Assembly: GCA_964368305.1 (NCBI GenBank)
Contig: CAYJAB010000006.1
Coordinates: 3,171-67,170, forward strand
Reading direction: 5' to 3'
DNA: 64,000 nucleotides
DNA from: CAYJAB01 sp964368305
Lineage (GTDB): Bacteria; Bacillota_I; Bacilli_A; Erysipelotrichales; Erysipelotrichaceae
Shown: positions 1 to 10,700 of the stretch, one piece after another
How the letters are laid out: every line of letters begins with the position of its first letter
Position numbering within the stretch: position 1 is the first letter of the stretch
The notes under the pieces: model-generated
The model's input: only the letters and a program-made list of their open reading frames with translations
What the model was told of the DNA's origin: nothing
The model's database searches: none
Program-made: the position numbers and the translations under genes

Positions 1-328
1 TGTGGTAACGTACCCCAGGTAAATCTTTAACACGACCACCACGAATCATAACAACGCTATGTTCCTGAAGGTTATGTCCAATTCCTGGAATATAAGCAGT
101 AACTTCCATTCCATTACTTAAACGTACACGCGCATATTTACGTAACGCTGAGTTTGGTTTTTTAGGTGTCATCGTCCCAACACGAGTACATACCCCACGT
201 TTTTGTGGTGATGCTAAGTTTGTGGCAACACTTTTTTGTGAGTTGTATCCTCTGTTTAAAGCTGGTGATTTAGATTTCCAAACTTTGTTTGTACGACTTT
301 TACGAACTAATTGGTTAATAGTTGGCAT
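1..328 (-). CDS. rpsL: 30S ribosomal protein S12 (3' end outside window)
   Basis: S12 sits at the decoding centre of the 30S subunit. About 109 codons are visible; the C-terminal ~28 residues lie beyond the left edge. The S12 signatures TPKKPNSALRK and GGRVKDLPGVRYH are both present. The lysines whose replacement gives streptomycin resistance (the KK pair and GRVKD) are wild type. The start is ATG at 328, with AAAGGAG seven bases upstream. A sigma-A promoter lies about 100 bp upstream, so rpsL starts its own str-type unit (rpsG, fusA and tuf would be expected next, outside the window). In many Bacillota rpsL follows rpoC and an L7Ae gene directly; here two unrelated genes intervene and no L7Ae gene is seen. 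Identification is certain. Confidence 0.98.
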   Translation of the reverse strand, partial: MPTINQLVRKSRTNKVWKSKSPALNRGYNSQKSVATNLASPQKRGVCTRVGTMTPKKPNSALRKYARVRLSNGMEVTAYIPGIGHNLQEHSVVMIRGGRVKDLPGVRYH

Positions 329-350
329 AATAATCTCCTTTCTTACTTGC

Positions 351-368
351 ACACACTTCCTGGTGTGT
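351..368 (-). promoter_or_regulatory. leader hairpin of the rpsL transcript
   Basis: A 6-bp stem (ACACAC/GTGTGT) with a 6-nt loop lies in the roughly 90-nt rpsL leader, just upstream of the ribosome binding site. It has no U-run, so it is not a terminator. It could be a translational control element, but that is inference only. Confidence 0.4.
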
Positions 369-426
369 CTAACTTTTCCTAAAATATAGTTCCCTCTTTG
401 GAAACATATCTTACATAAGCTTATTT

Positions 427-455
427 ATTCTATAATTAATAGAACAAGAAGTCAA
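427..455 (-). promoter_or_regulatory. sigma-A promoter of rpsL
   Basis: The minus strand reads TTGACT (450-455), a 17-bp spacer, then TAGAAT (427-432). Transcription would start near 420, giving a leader of about 90 nt before rpsL. Confidence 0.75.
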
Positions 456-554
456 TAGTAAACACACAATTTATCAATATTTTATAATATTATTTAAGCG
501 CAAATATAGTATAATACATATAGTATATAAAAAAAAGAAAAAAAGGAGCATTTT

Positions 555-2162
555 ATGAAAAATACACCCAATATCCTCTTAATTACTTGTGACCAACTAA
601 GATTTGATTATATTAAGTCTTATGGTGCAGATTTTATGCAAACACCACACATCGATGCACTTGCAGACGATGGCTGTTTATTTGAAAACTGCTACTCCTT
701 AAACCCTGTTTGTATTCCAGCACGCTACAATATTTTAACAGGACTTACTGCACGTCATCATGGATTTGATGATAACTACTTCGGAGATATGGCGAAAAAC
801 GTTCCATACTATCTACCGACCTTTCCACAAATTTTATCTGACGGTGGATATGAGACCATCGCAATTGGTAAGTTACACTTTCAACCTGAACGTCGATTAA
901 GTGGTTTTGATTTCTTCTATAATATGAATGAAATTGCACACACAAGAGAATCCGATGATTACCATATGTTTTTAAAAGAGAACGGATATGGACACATAGA
1001 CAGTCCACATGGTGTTAGAACATGTCTTTATATGCAACCACAACAATCTTTACTTCCATTAAATCTTCATGGTTCATGCTATGTTGCAGATAAAGCAATC
1101 GAATATTTTAATACTGTAAGAAATAGAAAACCATTTATGATGTGGGCAAGCTTTATCCACCCACATCCACCCCTAAATGTACCACAAGGTTGGGAAGATA
1201 TGTATAAAGATAAAATTCCAGAACCTGTAAAATCAAAAACACCTCTGTCGACACTTGCAAAAGAGAACATTGCTTTAGGATGTTTAGAAGATGCGGACAC
1301 TTTAAAAAGAACACGTGAACTTTATGCATCCTGTATTTCATTTGTCGATCATAATATCGGAAGAATGATTGAAACACTAAAACAACTTGATATGTACGAC
1401 AATACTGTTATCTTATTTACAAGTGACCATGGTGAAATGTTAGGAGACCTTGGTACATTTCAAAAATTCTTAGCATACGATGCATCCGCAAAAGTTCCTA
1501 TGATTTTAAAACCTTCAAAAGAAATGCACGTAAATAAAAGAGAGTCTGCATTTGTTGACTTAAATGATATTTTACCTACTTTCTTAGATATCGCTAAACT
1601 GAAATATCCAGACAAATATGAACTGTATGGGGAGAGCTTATTACAACTTGAAGGTACAAAAAATAGATTATACCAATATGCAGAATTTCAAAAAAACAAC
1701 AAACGTTGGTGCATGATTCGCGATAAACAATATAAATATATTTACTATTACGGCGATGATGACCAACTATTTGATATGATCAATGACCCATCTGAAACAA
1801 TCAATCTTTTATACAACAATAAAGATAGTTCCATTATTGAAATAAAAGAAAGACTTAAAAAAATCTTATTAGCCTATGAAAAAAGATATGGACTGCCAGA
1901 TTCTATTGAAAACGGAACGTTCAAACCATTTGAAAAGTATGAACTATTCCACTACTTTGAAACAAATGGTCCAAAATTCGTTAATATGATTCAAGATGAA
2001 GAAGAAAAAAAGAATATGATGCCATACGATGAAGAAATCCTACAAGCAATTAAAAATGAAAAAGTCGTTAAACTTGATTCAAACCATACATATGAAATTT
2101 TAAAAACACTTGGATGGAGTGATGAAAAAATCTCTAAACTTATCTCAGACTCTAAAAAATAA
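555..2162 (+). CDS. Cys-type sulfatase (alkaline phosphatase superfamily)
   Basis: 535-residue arylsulfatase-like hydrolase of sulfate esters. The family signature C-x-P-x-R is present as CIPAR at residues 53-57; Cys53 would be converted to formylglycine by an anaerobic sulfatase-maturating enzyme or FGE, neither of which is in the window. Metal ligands are seen in TCDQLR (Asp13) and TSDHGEMLGD (Asp291-His292). There is no signal peptide, so the enzyme is predicted cytoplasmic. The start has AAAAGGAG eight bases upstream, and a TATAAT at 510-515 suggests its own promoter with a poor -35. It runs opposite to its neighbours and shares a bidirectional terminator with the DUF2130 gene. It looks like an insertion between rpsL and rpoC. 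The substrate is unknown; choline-sulfatase-like or glycan sulfatase are both possible. Confidence 0.85.
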   Translation: MKNTPNILLITCDQLRFDYIKSYGADFMQTPHIDALADDGCLFENCYSLNPVCIPARYNILTGLTARHHGFDDNYFGDMAKNVPYYLPTFPQILSDGGYETIAIGKLHFQPERRLSGFDFFYNMNEIAHTRESDDYHMFLKENGYGHIDSPHGVRTCLYMQPQQSLLPLNLHGSCYVADKAIEYFNTVRNRKPFMMWASFIHPHPPLNVPQGWEDMYKDKIPEPVKSKTPLSTLAKENIALGCLEDADTLKRTRELYASCISFVDHNIGRMIETLKQLDMYDNTVILFTSDHGEMLGDLGTFQKFLAYDASAKVPMILKPSKEMHVNKRESAFVDLNDILPTFLDIAKLKYPDKYELYGESLLQLEGTKNRLYQYAEFQKNNKRWCMIRDKQYKYIYYYGDDDQLFDMINDPSETINLLYNNKDSSIIEIKERLKKILLAYEKRYGLPDSIENGTFKPFEKYELFHYFETNGPKFVNMIQDEEEKKNMMPYDEEILQAIKNEKVVKLDSNHTYEILKTLGWSDEKISKLISDSKK

Positions 2163-2166
2163 AGAA

Positions 2167-2195
2167 ATGCTGTATCTTAAGATACAGCATTTTTT
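2167..2195. terminator. bidirectional terminator, sulfatase / DUF2130
   Basis: A perfect 24-bp palindrome (2167-2190; 10-bp stem, TTAA loop) is followed by a T-run on the plus strand and preceded by an A-rich stretch. It serves the convergent sulfatase and DUF2130 genes. Confidence 0.9.
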
Positions 2196-2196
2196 C

Positions 2197-3522
2197 TTAT
2201 TTGTTTTCTAAATCCTTAAATTTTTCTGCCATTGTCGGATTATTTTTCACTAACTTCTTAACTGTTAAATCTTGTGCTTTATCATTTGCAATTCTTAAAT
2301 TTTTATCACTCAACAACAATGCATCCTTTGCCTTTTGAAGACGTTTCATCGTCTCATCAATTTCTTTAATCGCATCATTGAAACGATCGCTTGCTAAACG
2401 ATAATTACGCCCAAAACTATCCTTAAACTCATTCATTTGACTTTCAAAATTAGAAATATCAATATTTTGATTTTTCACTTCCATGAGTTCTTCCTGATAA
2501 CGCATTGAATTTTTTGCAGCATTTCTTAATAAAGTAATCATCGGTATAAAAAATTGAGGTCTAATGACATACATTTTTGGATATTTATGCGAAACATCAA
2601 CAATTCCATTATTATAATATTCATTATCTGCTTCAAGTAATGAAACCAATACCGCATATTCACAGTTTTTTTCTTTGCGATCTTTATCTAATTCTTTAAA
2701 GAAATCCTCATTTCTTTTTTTACTTGCTGTCGCATCGCTTTCGTTTTTCATTTCAAACATAATAGAAATATACTCCACATTATTTTGAGAAAAATCTTTA
2801 AAAATATAATCCCCTTTACTTCCAGTTCTTGCATCGTTGTCTTTTTCAAAATATGCATTTTGAAACCCTGTATGTCTTAGTTGATTAAACATAATCTCAC
2901 AATGCTGTTCTAAATTTTCTCCTACTAACTTTGTAGACTGTCTTGCTTTTAAGTCTTTATAAAACCCTATTTGAATGTCCTTTTCATCTAATTTATCTTT
3001 ATAACTATTTTCAAGATTTCTAACTTCTAAAGTATGAGAAGACTTTAAACCTTCTTTTTCTAATTTTAAAGAATGAATTTCAAGTTCTTTCTCATTTAAT
3101 TTTGCTTCTACTTTAGAAACTTCTTCTTTAACAGCAAGTTGTTTTTCTTGATTTGAAGCATCTAATCTACTCTTTAATTTTTCAATTTCTACGATCAATT
3201 CAGATGTACTTTTTTCAAGATGTATTTTAGCATTTACATTTGCAAGTTGCAGTTGTGTTTGTTTTTCACTTTCAACGATATTCAATTGAGATTTTAAACG
3301 ATCAATTTCTTGTTGAGATTGATTTAATTTCCCTTCTAAATTTCTTTGTGTTTGTTCTTTTATTAAGTTAAGTTCCGCTTGTTTTGCATCTTGGATGCTT
3401 TTAACACGTACCTCCAATTCTTTTTGAAATTCATTATCACGTACTTGTCCTGCAATTGCGACATATTGTGATTCATCTACTTTAAAAACCTCTTTACAAT
3501 TTGGACATTTTATTTCATTCAT
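2197..3522 (-). CDS. DUF2130 domain protein (zinc-ribbon/coiled-coil/nuclease-like)
   Basis: 441-residue protein with an N-terminal CPNC motif (one half of a possible zinc ribbon), a long Gln/Lys/Glu-rich coiled coil (about residues 30-195), then the DUF2130 core (about 200-360) with KGDYIF, IMFEMKNE and KDRKEKNCEYAVLVS. The core resembles restriction-endonuclease-like folds (D...E-x-K pattern), but nuclease activity is not established for this family. A further helical segment follows. The start at 3522 is preferred over the upstream ATG at 3537 because GGGAGGA lies directly before it. A promoter (TTGTAT-17-GATAAT) lies immediately upstream, giving a very short leader. It is a single-gene unit between rpoC and the sulfatase. 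Confidence 0.8.
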   Translation of the reverse strand: MNEIKCPNCKEVFKVDESQYVAIAGQVRDNEFQKELEVRVKSIQDAKQAELNLIKEQTQRNLEGKLNQSQQEIDRLKSQLNIVESEKQTQLQLANVNAKIHLEKSTSELIVEIEKLKSRLDASNQEKQLAVKEEVSKVEAKLNEKELEIHSLKLEKEGLKSSHTLEVRNLENSYKDKLDEKDIQIGFYKDLKARQSTKLVGENLEQHCEIMFNQLRHTGFQNAYFEKDNDARTGSKGDYIFKDFSQNNVEYISIMFEMKNESDATASKKRNEDFFKELDKDRKEKNCEYAVLVSLLEADNEYYNNGIVDVSHKYPKMYVIRPQFFIPMITLLRNAAKNSMRYQEELMEVKNQNIDISNFESQMNEFKDSFGRNYRLASDRFNDAIKEIDETMKRLQKAKDALLLSDKNLRIANDKAQDLTVKKLVKNNPTMAEKFKDLENK

Positions 3523-3544
3523 ATATAATCCTCCCATTTTTTTA

Positions 3545-3573
3545 ATTATCCCATATCAATTCATTCAATACAA
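3545..3573 (-). promoter_or_regulatory. promoter of the DUF2130 gene
   Basis: The minus strand reads TTGTAT (3568-3573), a 17-bp spacer, then GATAAT (3545-3550). The predicted start is only about 16 nt before the ATG. Confidence 0.55.
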
Positions 3574-3813
3574 CATAGAAGTACCTACCGATAATGTAAA
3601 ATGGATGCGTAAAGAAAATAATTAATCAGATATACTATCGTTATGAGAATTAGAAATGGATTTATTGCATAAACATCTTACACAAAAGTATATTCTATTA
3701 ATAACTTAATTACTTATGTAGAAACATAAATTAAATCTTAAAGCATCTGATTCTTCATCATAAAAAGGTGAAGCGATTGAGACAAAAGAAGAACTTGACA
3801 CTAAGGTACCATA
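3574..3813. other. intergenic region without recognisable feature
   Basis: AT-rich 240 bp between the DUF2130 promoter and the rpoC terminator. I see no credible gene, riboswitch or repeat. A 60-codon plus-strand frame starting here runs over the rpoC terminator and into antisense rpoC, and is not supported. Confidence 0.6.
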
Positions 3814-3814
3814 T

Positions 3815-3842
3815 AAAAAAGACCTTGATTACTCAAGGTCTT
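3815..3842 (-). terminator. rpoC terminator
   Basis: A 10-bp stem (AAGACCTTGA/TCAAGGTCTT, 4-nt loop) lies just after the rpoC stop, followed on the minus strand by six T. It ends the rpoBC unit, separating it from the DUF2130 gene and rpsL. Confidence 0.9.
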
Positions 3843-3848
3843 CATTTA

Positions 3849-6800
3849 TTATTCGAATTCTTCGTTTACTTCTTCTTCAATTACTTCAACATCTGCTTCA
3901 TCTACAACAATTTCTTCTTGTACTTCATCAGTTGTCTCTTCATTTGCTAAAGTAATACGCGTTACTTCTTCAGGTAATCCTGCTTCATCTTCCACTGCAT
4001 TGCGCTCTTCACGTTCTTCATGTAAGATTGCTGCAAGTTTTTTGATTTCCTCTGTTGATTCACGATATTCATCATATCCTGTACCAGCTGGAATTAATTT
4101 ACCAATAATTACATTTTCTTTTAATCCCATTAAGTTATCTACTTTACCTTTAATTGCTGCTTCAGTTAATACTTTCGTTGTTTCTTGGAAACTTGCTGCT
4201 GATAAGAATGAATCTGTTTCAACAGAAGCTTTAGAAATTCCTAATAATACCGGACCAAATTTAACTGGATTTTTCCCAGATAATAATAAGTCTCTATTCA
4301 AGTTTGTGATGTTAGATAAACTAATTTGTACACCTGCACTCAAGCTTGAATCTGCTGCATCAACTACAACAACTTTTCTTAACATTTGACATACCATAAC
4401 TTCAATATGTTTATCCGAAATACCGATACCTTGTGCACCATATACTTTTTGAACTTCTTTAAGTATATAGTTTTGAACAGCATTTACACCTGCTACTTCA
4501 AGTAACTCTTTAGGATTTACTGTACCTTCTGTCAGTTTTTCACCAGCAACAACTTTGTTTCCAACTTTCATCCAGTTTCTAATTGTTTGTTTATGATCTG
4601 TTTTATGTTCTAATGTTTCTGTTTCATTCGCAATAATGATGATATGTCCATTATTGTTTTCATTTTCAGAAATCTCGATAATTTCTCCATCGATTTTAGC
4701 CAATAATGCTGCAGATTTTGGACATCTTGCCTCAAATAGTTCCTCAACACGTGGTAAACCTTGTGTGATATCACTACCACCAGCAACCCCACCTGTATGG
4801 AAGTTACGCATTGTTAACTGTGTACCTGGTTCTCCGATTGATTGAGCAGCCATAATACCTACTGATTCACCTACTTCAACAAGTTTACCTGTAGCCATAT
4901 TACGTCCATAACATTTTTTACACACACCATATGTACTATCACATGTGAATGCATTTCTGATATAAACTGTTTCTAAGCCAAGGTTTACAATTCTGTTTGC
5001 TGTTTGTTCATCAATATATTCGTTTTCCTCAATGATGATTTCACCAGTTGCAGGATCAACGATTTCTTCTTTAATATATCTTCCAACGATTCTCTCAAAC
5101 AATGGTTCGATAATTGAATCATCTTTACGATCTACTAATGCACTTACTGGATACCCTTTATCTGTTGCACAATCTTCTTCAGATACGACAACATCTTGCG
5201 CAACGTCAACTAAACGACGTGTTAAGTAACCAGACTCTGCAGTTTTTAAGGCAGTATCTGTTAGACCTTTTCTTACCCCATGCGTCGAGTTAAAGAACTC
5301 AGACACGTTTAGACCCTCACGGAAACTTGAGTAGATAGGCACTTCCATGATTCTTGATTGGTATTCTTGTTTAGACTTAGATTGAGTAGGTTTACCCATA
5401 AGTCCACGCATACCAGCAAGCTGTGTAAAGTGAGATGCATTCCCACGGGCACCAGATGTCGCCATCATGTTAATTGGGTTTTTACGAGGTAAGTTTTCCA
5501 TTAACTCTTTCCCGATCTCATCTTTAATATCGCCCCACAACTTCATCAAGTGTCTTTCCCACTCTTGCGTTGTTAATTTTCCACGTTTGTATAAACGCAT
5601 CAATTCTGCGGCTTTTTCTTTACCATATTCTACATAACGTTGTTTGTTTGGTGCAACATTAATATCCGCTAAAGATACTGTCATACCTGCTACAGTAGAA
5701 TATTTGAATCCCATATCTTTGATTTGGTCCAAAATAGCACTTGTTTCATCAAGTGTAAACGATTTAAAGATTTCAGCAATAACATTTCCTAAGTTTGATT
5801 TTTTGAAATCAGGATTAATCGGTGTATCTTTTAGATATTCTTTTACATTTACATTTGTTGGTACAAAGAATTTATCTGGAGTTGCTTCAAAGTTTTCCTT
5901 TGTAGCTTCAATTAAATATGGATATGTCGATGGGAACATTTCATTGAAAATTAATTTCCCAATCGTTGTAATTAATAATTTTTTATTTTGTTCTTCAGTG
6001 AAACATGATTTATTCATTGCTGACGCACGAATCGCAACACGTGTATGTAAATGCACTTGTTTTGCTTCATAAGCCATTAAAGCTTCATTTCTGTTTCTAA
6101 AGATACGTCCTTCATTATCCCCAAACATTCTCCACATTGCAGCTTGTTCACTATCCCCTAAAAGTTCAAGTAGTTCAGCTTTTTCAAAGAATTCTGCTGC
6201 AGATTCTTCCATGTTTAAGTAGAAATTCCCAAGTACCATATCCTGAGATGGTGTAACGATAGGTTTACCATCTTTTGGACCTAAGATATTGTGAGATCCT
6301 AGCATTAAGATTTCAGCTTCCGCACGCGCTTCTTCAGAAAGTGGTAAATGGACAGCCATTTGGTCACCATCGAAGTCGGCATTAAATGCAGGTGTTACGA
6401 GTGGATGAAGACGAATAGCACGCCCTTCCACAAGTTTAGGCATAAACGATTGAATACCAAGTCTATGTAATGTAGGTGCACGGTTTAGTAAAACAGGGTG
6501 TCCTTTAATTACATCTTCTACAATATCCCATACGCGAGGATCTAATTTATCAATTAATTTTTCAGCAGTTTTAGGATTTCCTGCAATACCACGATTCACA
6601 ATTTCATTAATAACGAATGGTTTGTAAAGCTGAATAGCCATTTCACGCGGGATACCACATTCAAACATTTTTAAATCTGGTCCAACCGCGATTACTGAAC
6701 GTCCAGAGAAGTCAACACGTTTACCTAATAAGTTTTGACGGAAACGTCCTTGTTTCCCTTTTAAACTATGAGATAAAGATTTAAGTGTACGACCACCTGC

Positions 6801-7721
6801 ACCTGTAATTGGTTTACTACGACGTCCGTTATCAATTAAAGCATCTACTGCTTCTTGTAACATACGTTTTTCATTTTGAACAATGATACTTGGTGTTCCA
6901 AGTTCTAATAATTTTTTCAAACGGTTATTACGTGTAATAACACGACGATATAAATCATTTAAATCACTTGTCGCAAAACGTCCACCATCCAATTGTAACA
7001 TCGGTCTTAAATCAGGTGGTATAACAGGAAGTGCAGTTAACACCATCCATTCAGGCTCATTATCTGAATTCATAAATGCTTCTACTGTTTCTAAACGTTT
7101 GATTAATTTCTTACGTTTATCCCCAGCAGCATCTTTTAAATCATCTACAATTAACGCATGCTCTTTCGCTAAATCTACATTTTTTAATAATGTATCAACA
7201 GCTTCTGCACCTGTTTGTGCCACAAATGATCCAGGACCATACATCGCACTATATTCACGATAATCTCTTTCAGATAAAATTTGTTTTGCATGAAGAGGTG
7301 TATCACATGGGTCTGTAACAACCCAAGAAACGAAATACACAACTTCTTCAAGCGCTTTTGGCGTTATGTTTAATAATAAACTCATACGAGAAGGAATACC
7401 ACGTAAATACCAAATATGTGCAACAGGTGCAGCCAATTCGATATGTCCCATTCTTTCACGTCTAACTGATGATTTCGTGATTTCAACACCACAACGATCA
7501 CAAATTACACCTTTATAACGTACTTTTTTATACTTGCCACAATAACATTCCCAATCCTTTGATGGACCAAAAATCTTTTCACAGAATAGACCATCACGTT
7601 CTGGTTTTTGAGAACGATAATTTATTGTTTCAGGTTTTTTAACCTCACCCTTAGACCATTCTCTGATTCTATCGGGTGCGGCTAATCCTATTTGAATTGA
7701 GGCGAAATTATTTATACTCAT
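3849..7721 (-). CDS. rpoC: DNA-directed RNA polymerase subunit beta'
   Basis: 1290 residues. The catalytic magnesium motif NADFDGDQMAVH is at about residues 445-456. The N-terminal zinc site is CYC...CDRCG (about 58-77), and a second Cys cluster lies in CDSTYGVCKKCYG. The protein is somewhat longer than the ~1200-residue Bacillus form, mostly through a Glu/Asp-rich C-terminal tail (about the last 45 residues). The start MSINNF has GGGGG five to nine bases upstream. It is 18 bp downstream of rpoB in one operon and ends at a strong terminator. Confidence 0.99.
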   Translation of the reverse strand: MSINNFASIQIGLAAPDRIREWSKGEVKKPETINYRSQKPERDGLFCEKIFGPSKDWECYCGKYKKVRYKGVICDRCGVEITKSSVRRERMGHIELAAPVAHIWYLRGIPSRMSLLLNITPKALEEVVYFVSWVVTDPCDTPLHAKQILSERDYREYSAMYGPGSFVAQTGAEAVDTLLKNVDLAKEHALIVDDLKDAAGDKRKKLIKRLETVEAFMNSDNEPEWMVLTALPVIPPDLRPMLQLDGGRFATSDLNDLYRRVITRNNRLKKLLELGTPSIIVQNEKRMLQEAVDALIDNGRRSKPITGAGGRTLKSLSHSLKGKQGRFRQNLLGKRVDFSGRSVIAVGPDLKMFECGIPREMAIQLYKPFVINEIVNRGIAGNPKTAEKLIDKLDPRVWDIVEDVIKGHPVLLNRAPTLHRLGIQSFMPKLVEGRAIRLHPLVTPAFNADFDGDQMAVHLPLSEEARAEAEILMLGSHNILGPKDGKPIVTPSQDMVLGNFYLNMEESAAEFFEKAELLELLGDSEQAAMWRMFGDNEGRIFRNRNEALMAYEAKQVHLHTRVAIRASAMNKSCFTEEQNKKLLITTIGKLIFNEMFPSTYPYLIEATKENFEATPDKFFVPTNVNVKEYLKDTPINPDFKKSNLGNVIAEIFKSFTLDETSAILDQIKDMGFKYSTVAGMTVSLADINVAPNKQRYVEYGKEKAAELMRLYKRGKLTTQEWERHLMKLWGDIKDEIGKELMENLPRKNPINMMATSGARGNASHFTQLAGMRGLMGKPTQSKSKQEYQSRIMEVPIYSSFREGLNVSEFFNSTHGVRKGLTDTALKTAESGYLTRRLVDVAQDVVVSEEDCATDKGYPVSALVDRKDDSIIEPLFERIVGRYIKEEIVDPATGEIIIEENEYIDEQTANRIVNLGLETVYIRNAFTCDSTYGVCKKCYGRNMATGKLVEVGESVGIMAAQSIGEPGTQLTMRNFHTGGVAGGSDITQGLPRVEELFEARCPKSAALLAKIDGEIIEISENENNNGHIIIIANETETLEHKTDHKQTIRNWMKVGNKVVAGEKLTEGTVNPKELLEVAGVNAVQNYILKEVQKVYGAQGIGISDKHIEVMVCQMLRKVVVVDAADSSLSAGVQISLSNITNLNRDLLLSGKNPVKFGPVLLGISKASVETDSFLSAASFQETTKVLTEAAIKGKVDNLMGLKENVIIGKLIPAGTGYDEYRESTEEIKKLAAILHEEREERNAVEDEAGLPEEVTRITLANEETTDEVQEEIVVDEADVEVIEEEVNEEFE

Positions 7722-7739
7722 TTAAATATCCCCCTTCTG

Positions 7740-10700
7740 TTAGGCAAACATCTCGTCATCAAAACCGACGATTGCTGCTTCTGGTAAATCCTCTACATCT
7801 TCTACAACTGGTGCAACTTCTACAACTTCTTCAATTGCTGCCATTGTTGAAACTTCATCAGATTCCATTTTTCTTAAATCAACTTCATTTTGATTTTCAT
7901 CTAGCATTTTAACGTCAATCGCCAATGCTTGAAGTTCATGTTTTAATACTCTAAACGATTCAGGAATTCCAGGTTCTGGAATATTTCTACCTTTAATAAT
8001 CGCTTCATATGTTTTTGTACGACCTACAATATCATCTGACTTAATTGTCAAGATCTCTTGAAGGATATGTGCAGCTCCATAAGCCTCTAATGCCCAAACT
8101 TCCATCTCTCCGAAACGTTGTCCACCATTTTGTGCTTTACCGCCCAATGGTTGTTGCGTTACAAGTGAGTAAGGACCTGTAGCACGTGCATGTAGTTTAT
8201 CGTCAACCATATGCGCAAGCTTAATCATATACATTACCCCAACAGAAATTCTCTCATCAAATGGTTCTCCTGTTCTACCATCAAATAGAACATTTTTACC
8301 ATCTGGTGTACATTCTGCCTCAGCCATAATATCTTTTAATTCTTCATTGTTAATTCCACTAAATACTGGTGTCGCAAACTTAACACCTAATTTCTTAGCA
8401 GCAAATCCTAAATGAATCTCTAATACTTGTCCAATGTTCATACGAGAAGGTACCCCAAATGGATTTAACATGATATCCACAGGTGTTCCATCTGGTAAGT
8501 AAGGCATATCTTCTACTGGTAATATTTTTGAGATAACCCCTTTATTACCATGACGTCCTGCCATTTTATCCCCTTCAGAGATTTTACGTTTTTGAACAAT
8601 ATACACTTTAACAACTTCATTTACTCCTGGTGGAAGCTCATGTCCGTCTTCACGTTTGAAGAAACGAACCATTTGAACAATACCTGCTCCTCCATGCGGA
8701 ACTTTTAACGAATTGTCACGTACTTCACGAGATTTTTCACCGAAGATAGCCAATAGTAATTTTTCTTCTGGAGAAATTTCACTTTGTCCTTTTGGAGTAA
8801 CCTTACCAACTAAGATATCTCCTTCTTTTACTTCAGCTCCAACCATTACGATACCACGTGCATCTAAATTACGACATGAATTCTCACTTACGTTTGGAAT
8901 ATCACGTGTGATTTCCTCAGCACCCAGTTTAGTTTCACGTACTTCAATATCATATTCTTCAATATGGATAGATGTATACACATCGTCTTTTACAAGTCTT
9001 TCAGACATGATGATCGCATCTTCATAGTTGTAACCATACCAAGTCATAAATGCAATCGTAACGTTTTGACCTAAAGCCAATTCTCCGTTTTGCATAGAAG
9101 GTCCATCTGCTAAGATATCCCCTCTTTCAACTTTTTCACCTAATCTTACGATTGGAGTTTGATTGATACAAGTTCCAGAGTTACTACGACGGAATTTTTC
9201 TAATTCATATTTTTTATCACCTTCGCTACCACTTACAGTAATATTGTTCGCATCAACATACGTTACAATACCTTCTGTTGTAGAAGTGATCCCACTACCT
9301 GAGTCTTTTGCGATACGATATTCAATCCCTGTTCCAACATATGGAGAATTCGGTCTTAAAAGTGGAATCGCTTGACGTTGCATGTTCGCTCCCATTAAGG
9401 CACGAGATGCATCATCGTTTTCTAAGAACGGAATACAAGCAGTCGCAACAGAAACAATTTGTTTTGGAGAAACATCGACAAGTTCGATATCCTCTTTATT
9501 AACCATTGTAGTCTCACCATGACGACGTGCTACCACCTCTTCATGCGCAAGTTCTGTTCCATCTACTTCATTCGCCTGTGCAATTGCATAGTCGATTTCT
9601 TCATCCGCAGATAAGTAAACAACATCTTCAGTTACATGACCTTCTTTAACTACATGATATGGCGTTTGAATAAATCCATACTGATTTACTTTCGCATAAG
9701 ATGTTAAGTTTGAGATCAAACCGATATTTGGACCCTCTGGTGTCTCGATTGGACAAATTCTACCATAATGAGAATAATGAACGTCACGCACTTCAAACCC
9801 TGCACGCTCACGCGTTAAACCACCAGGTCCTAAAGCAGAAATACGACGTTTATTCGTTAACTCAGCAAGTGGATTTGTTTGATCCATAAATTGAGACAAC
9901 TGACTTGATGCGAAGAATTCCTTCACAGCAGCCGTTAAAGGACGAATATTTGTTAAGTTTTTAGGTGTTAAAGCAGCATTGTCTGTAATAGACATTCTTT
10001 CTTTAACAACTCTTTCAATACGAGATAAACCGATACGACATTGGTTTTGTAATAACTCACCAATTGTACGTACACGACGGTTTCCTAATTGATCAATATC
10101 ATCTACTTGCCCAACATTGTCAAACATTGTTAGTAAGTATGAATAACTTGCATACATATCAGAAATCATGACTGTTTTCTTATTCACAAGTGGATCTGTA
10201 CCAATTACTTTAACTGTAAAGTCAGATTTTTCATTTGGACGCACTGTTAAAACTTGAACAGCAGCTCCAACTAACCATACAGATACATCTGTTCCATTAT
10301 TTACCATATTAACAACTGAATTTTCTTCACTTGTAGAAATACGTTTTACAATCATATCAGGAATATAACGTTCTTTTACTAACTCACCATCTACAATCAA
10401 ATCAGTATTGTTAGATGTGAATCTAGCAATACAGAATAATCTTTGTCCATAATTTAATACTGAACGCGCATTTTTCTTCGTTAATTTAACTTCTTGCGCA
10501 ATAATACTTGCATAAACTGCAACAACGTCTACTTCTTTCGCAATTAAAGCAACATCACTTTCAGATAAAGCAGTTCCTTTTTCAAAAGTCACTTCTTTTA
10601 ATTCAACGTCTGTCGCTAAAATTCTTCCTTTTAATGCAACATGATTTTCAGTATTCACATAAGAAATATCTGGATGAGAGAATAAATGATTATAAGGCAT

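Noticed and set aside
4000..7263. Long plus-strand open frames antisense to rpoC
   Set aside because: They lack ribosome binding sites and family similarity and are explained by the codon bias of rpoC on the opposite strand.
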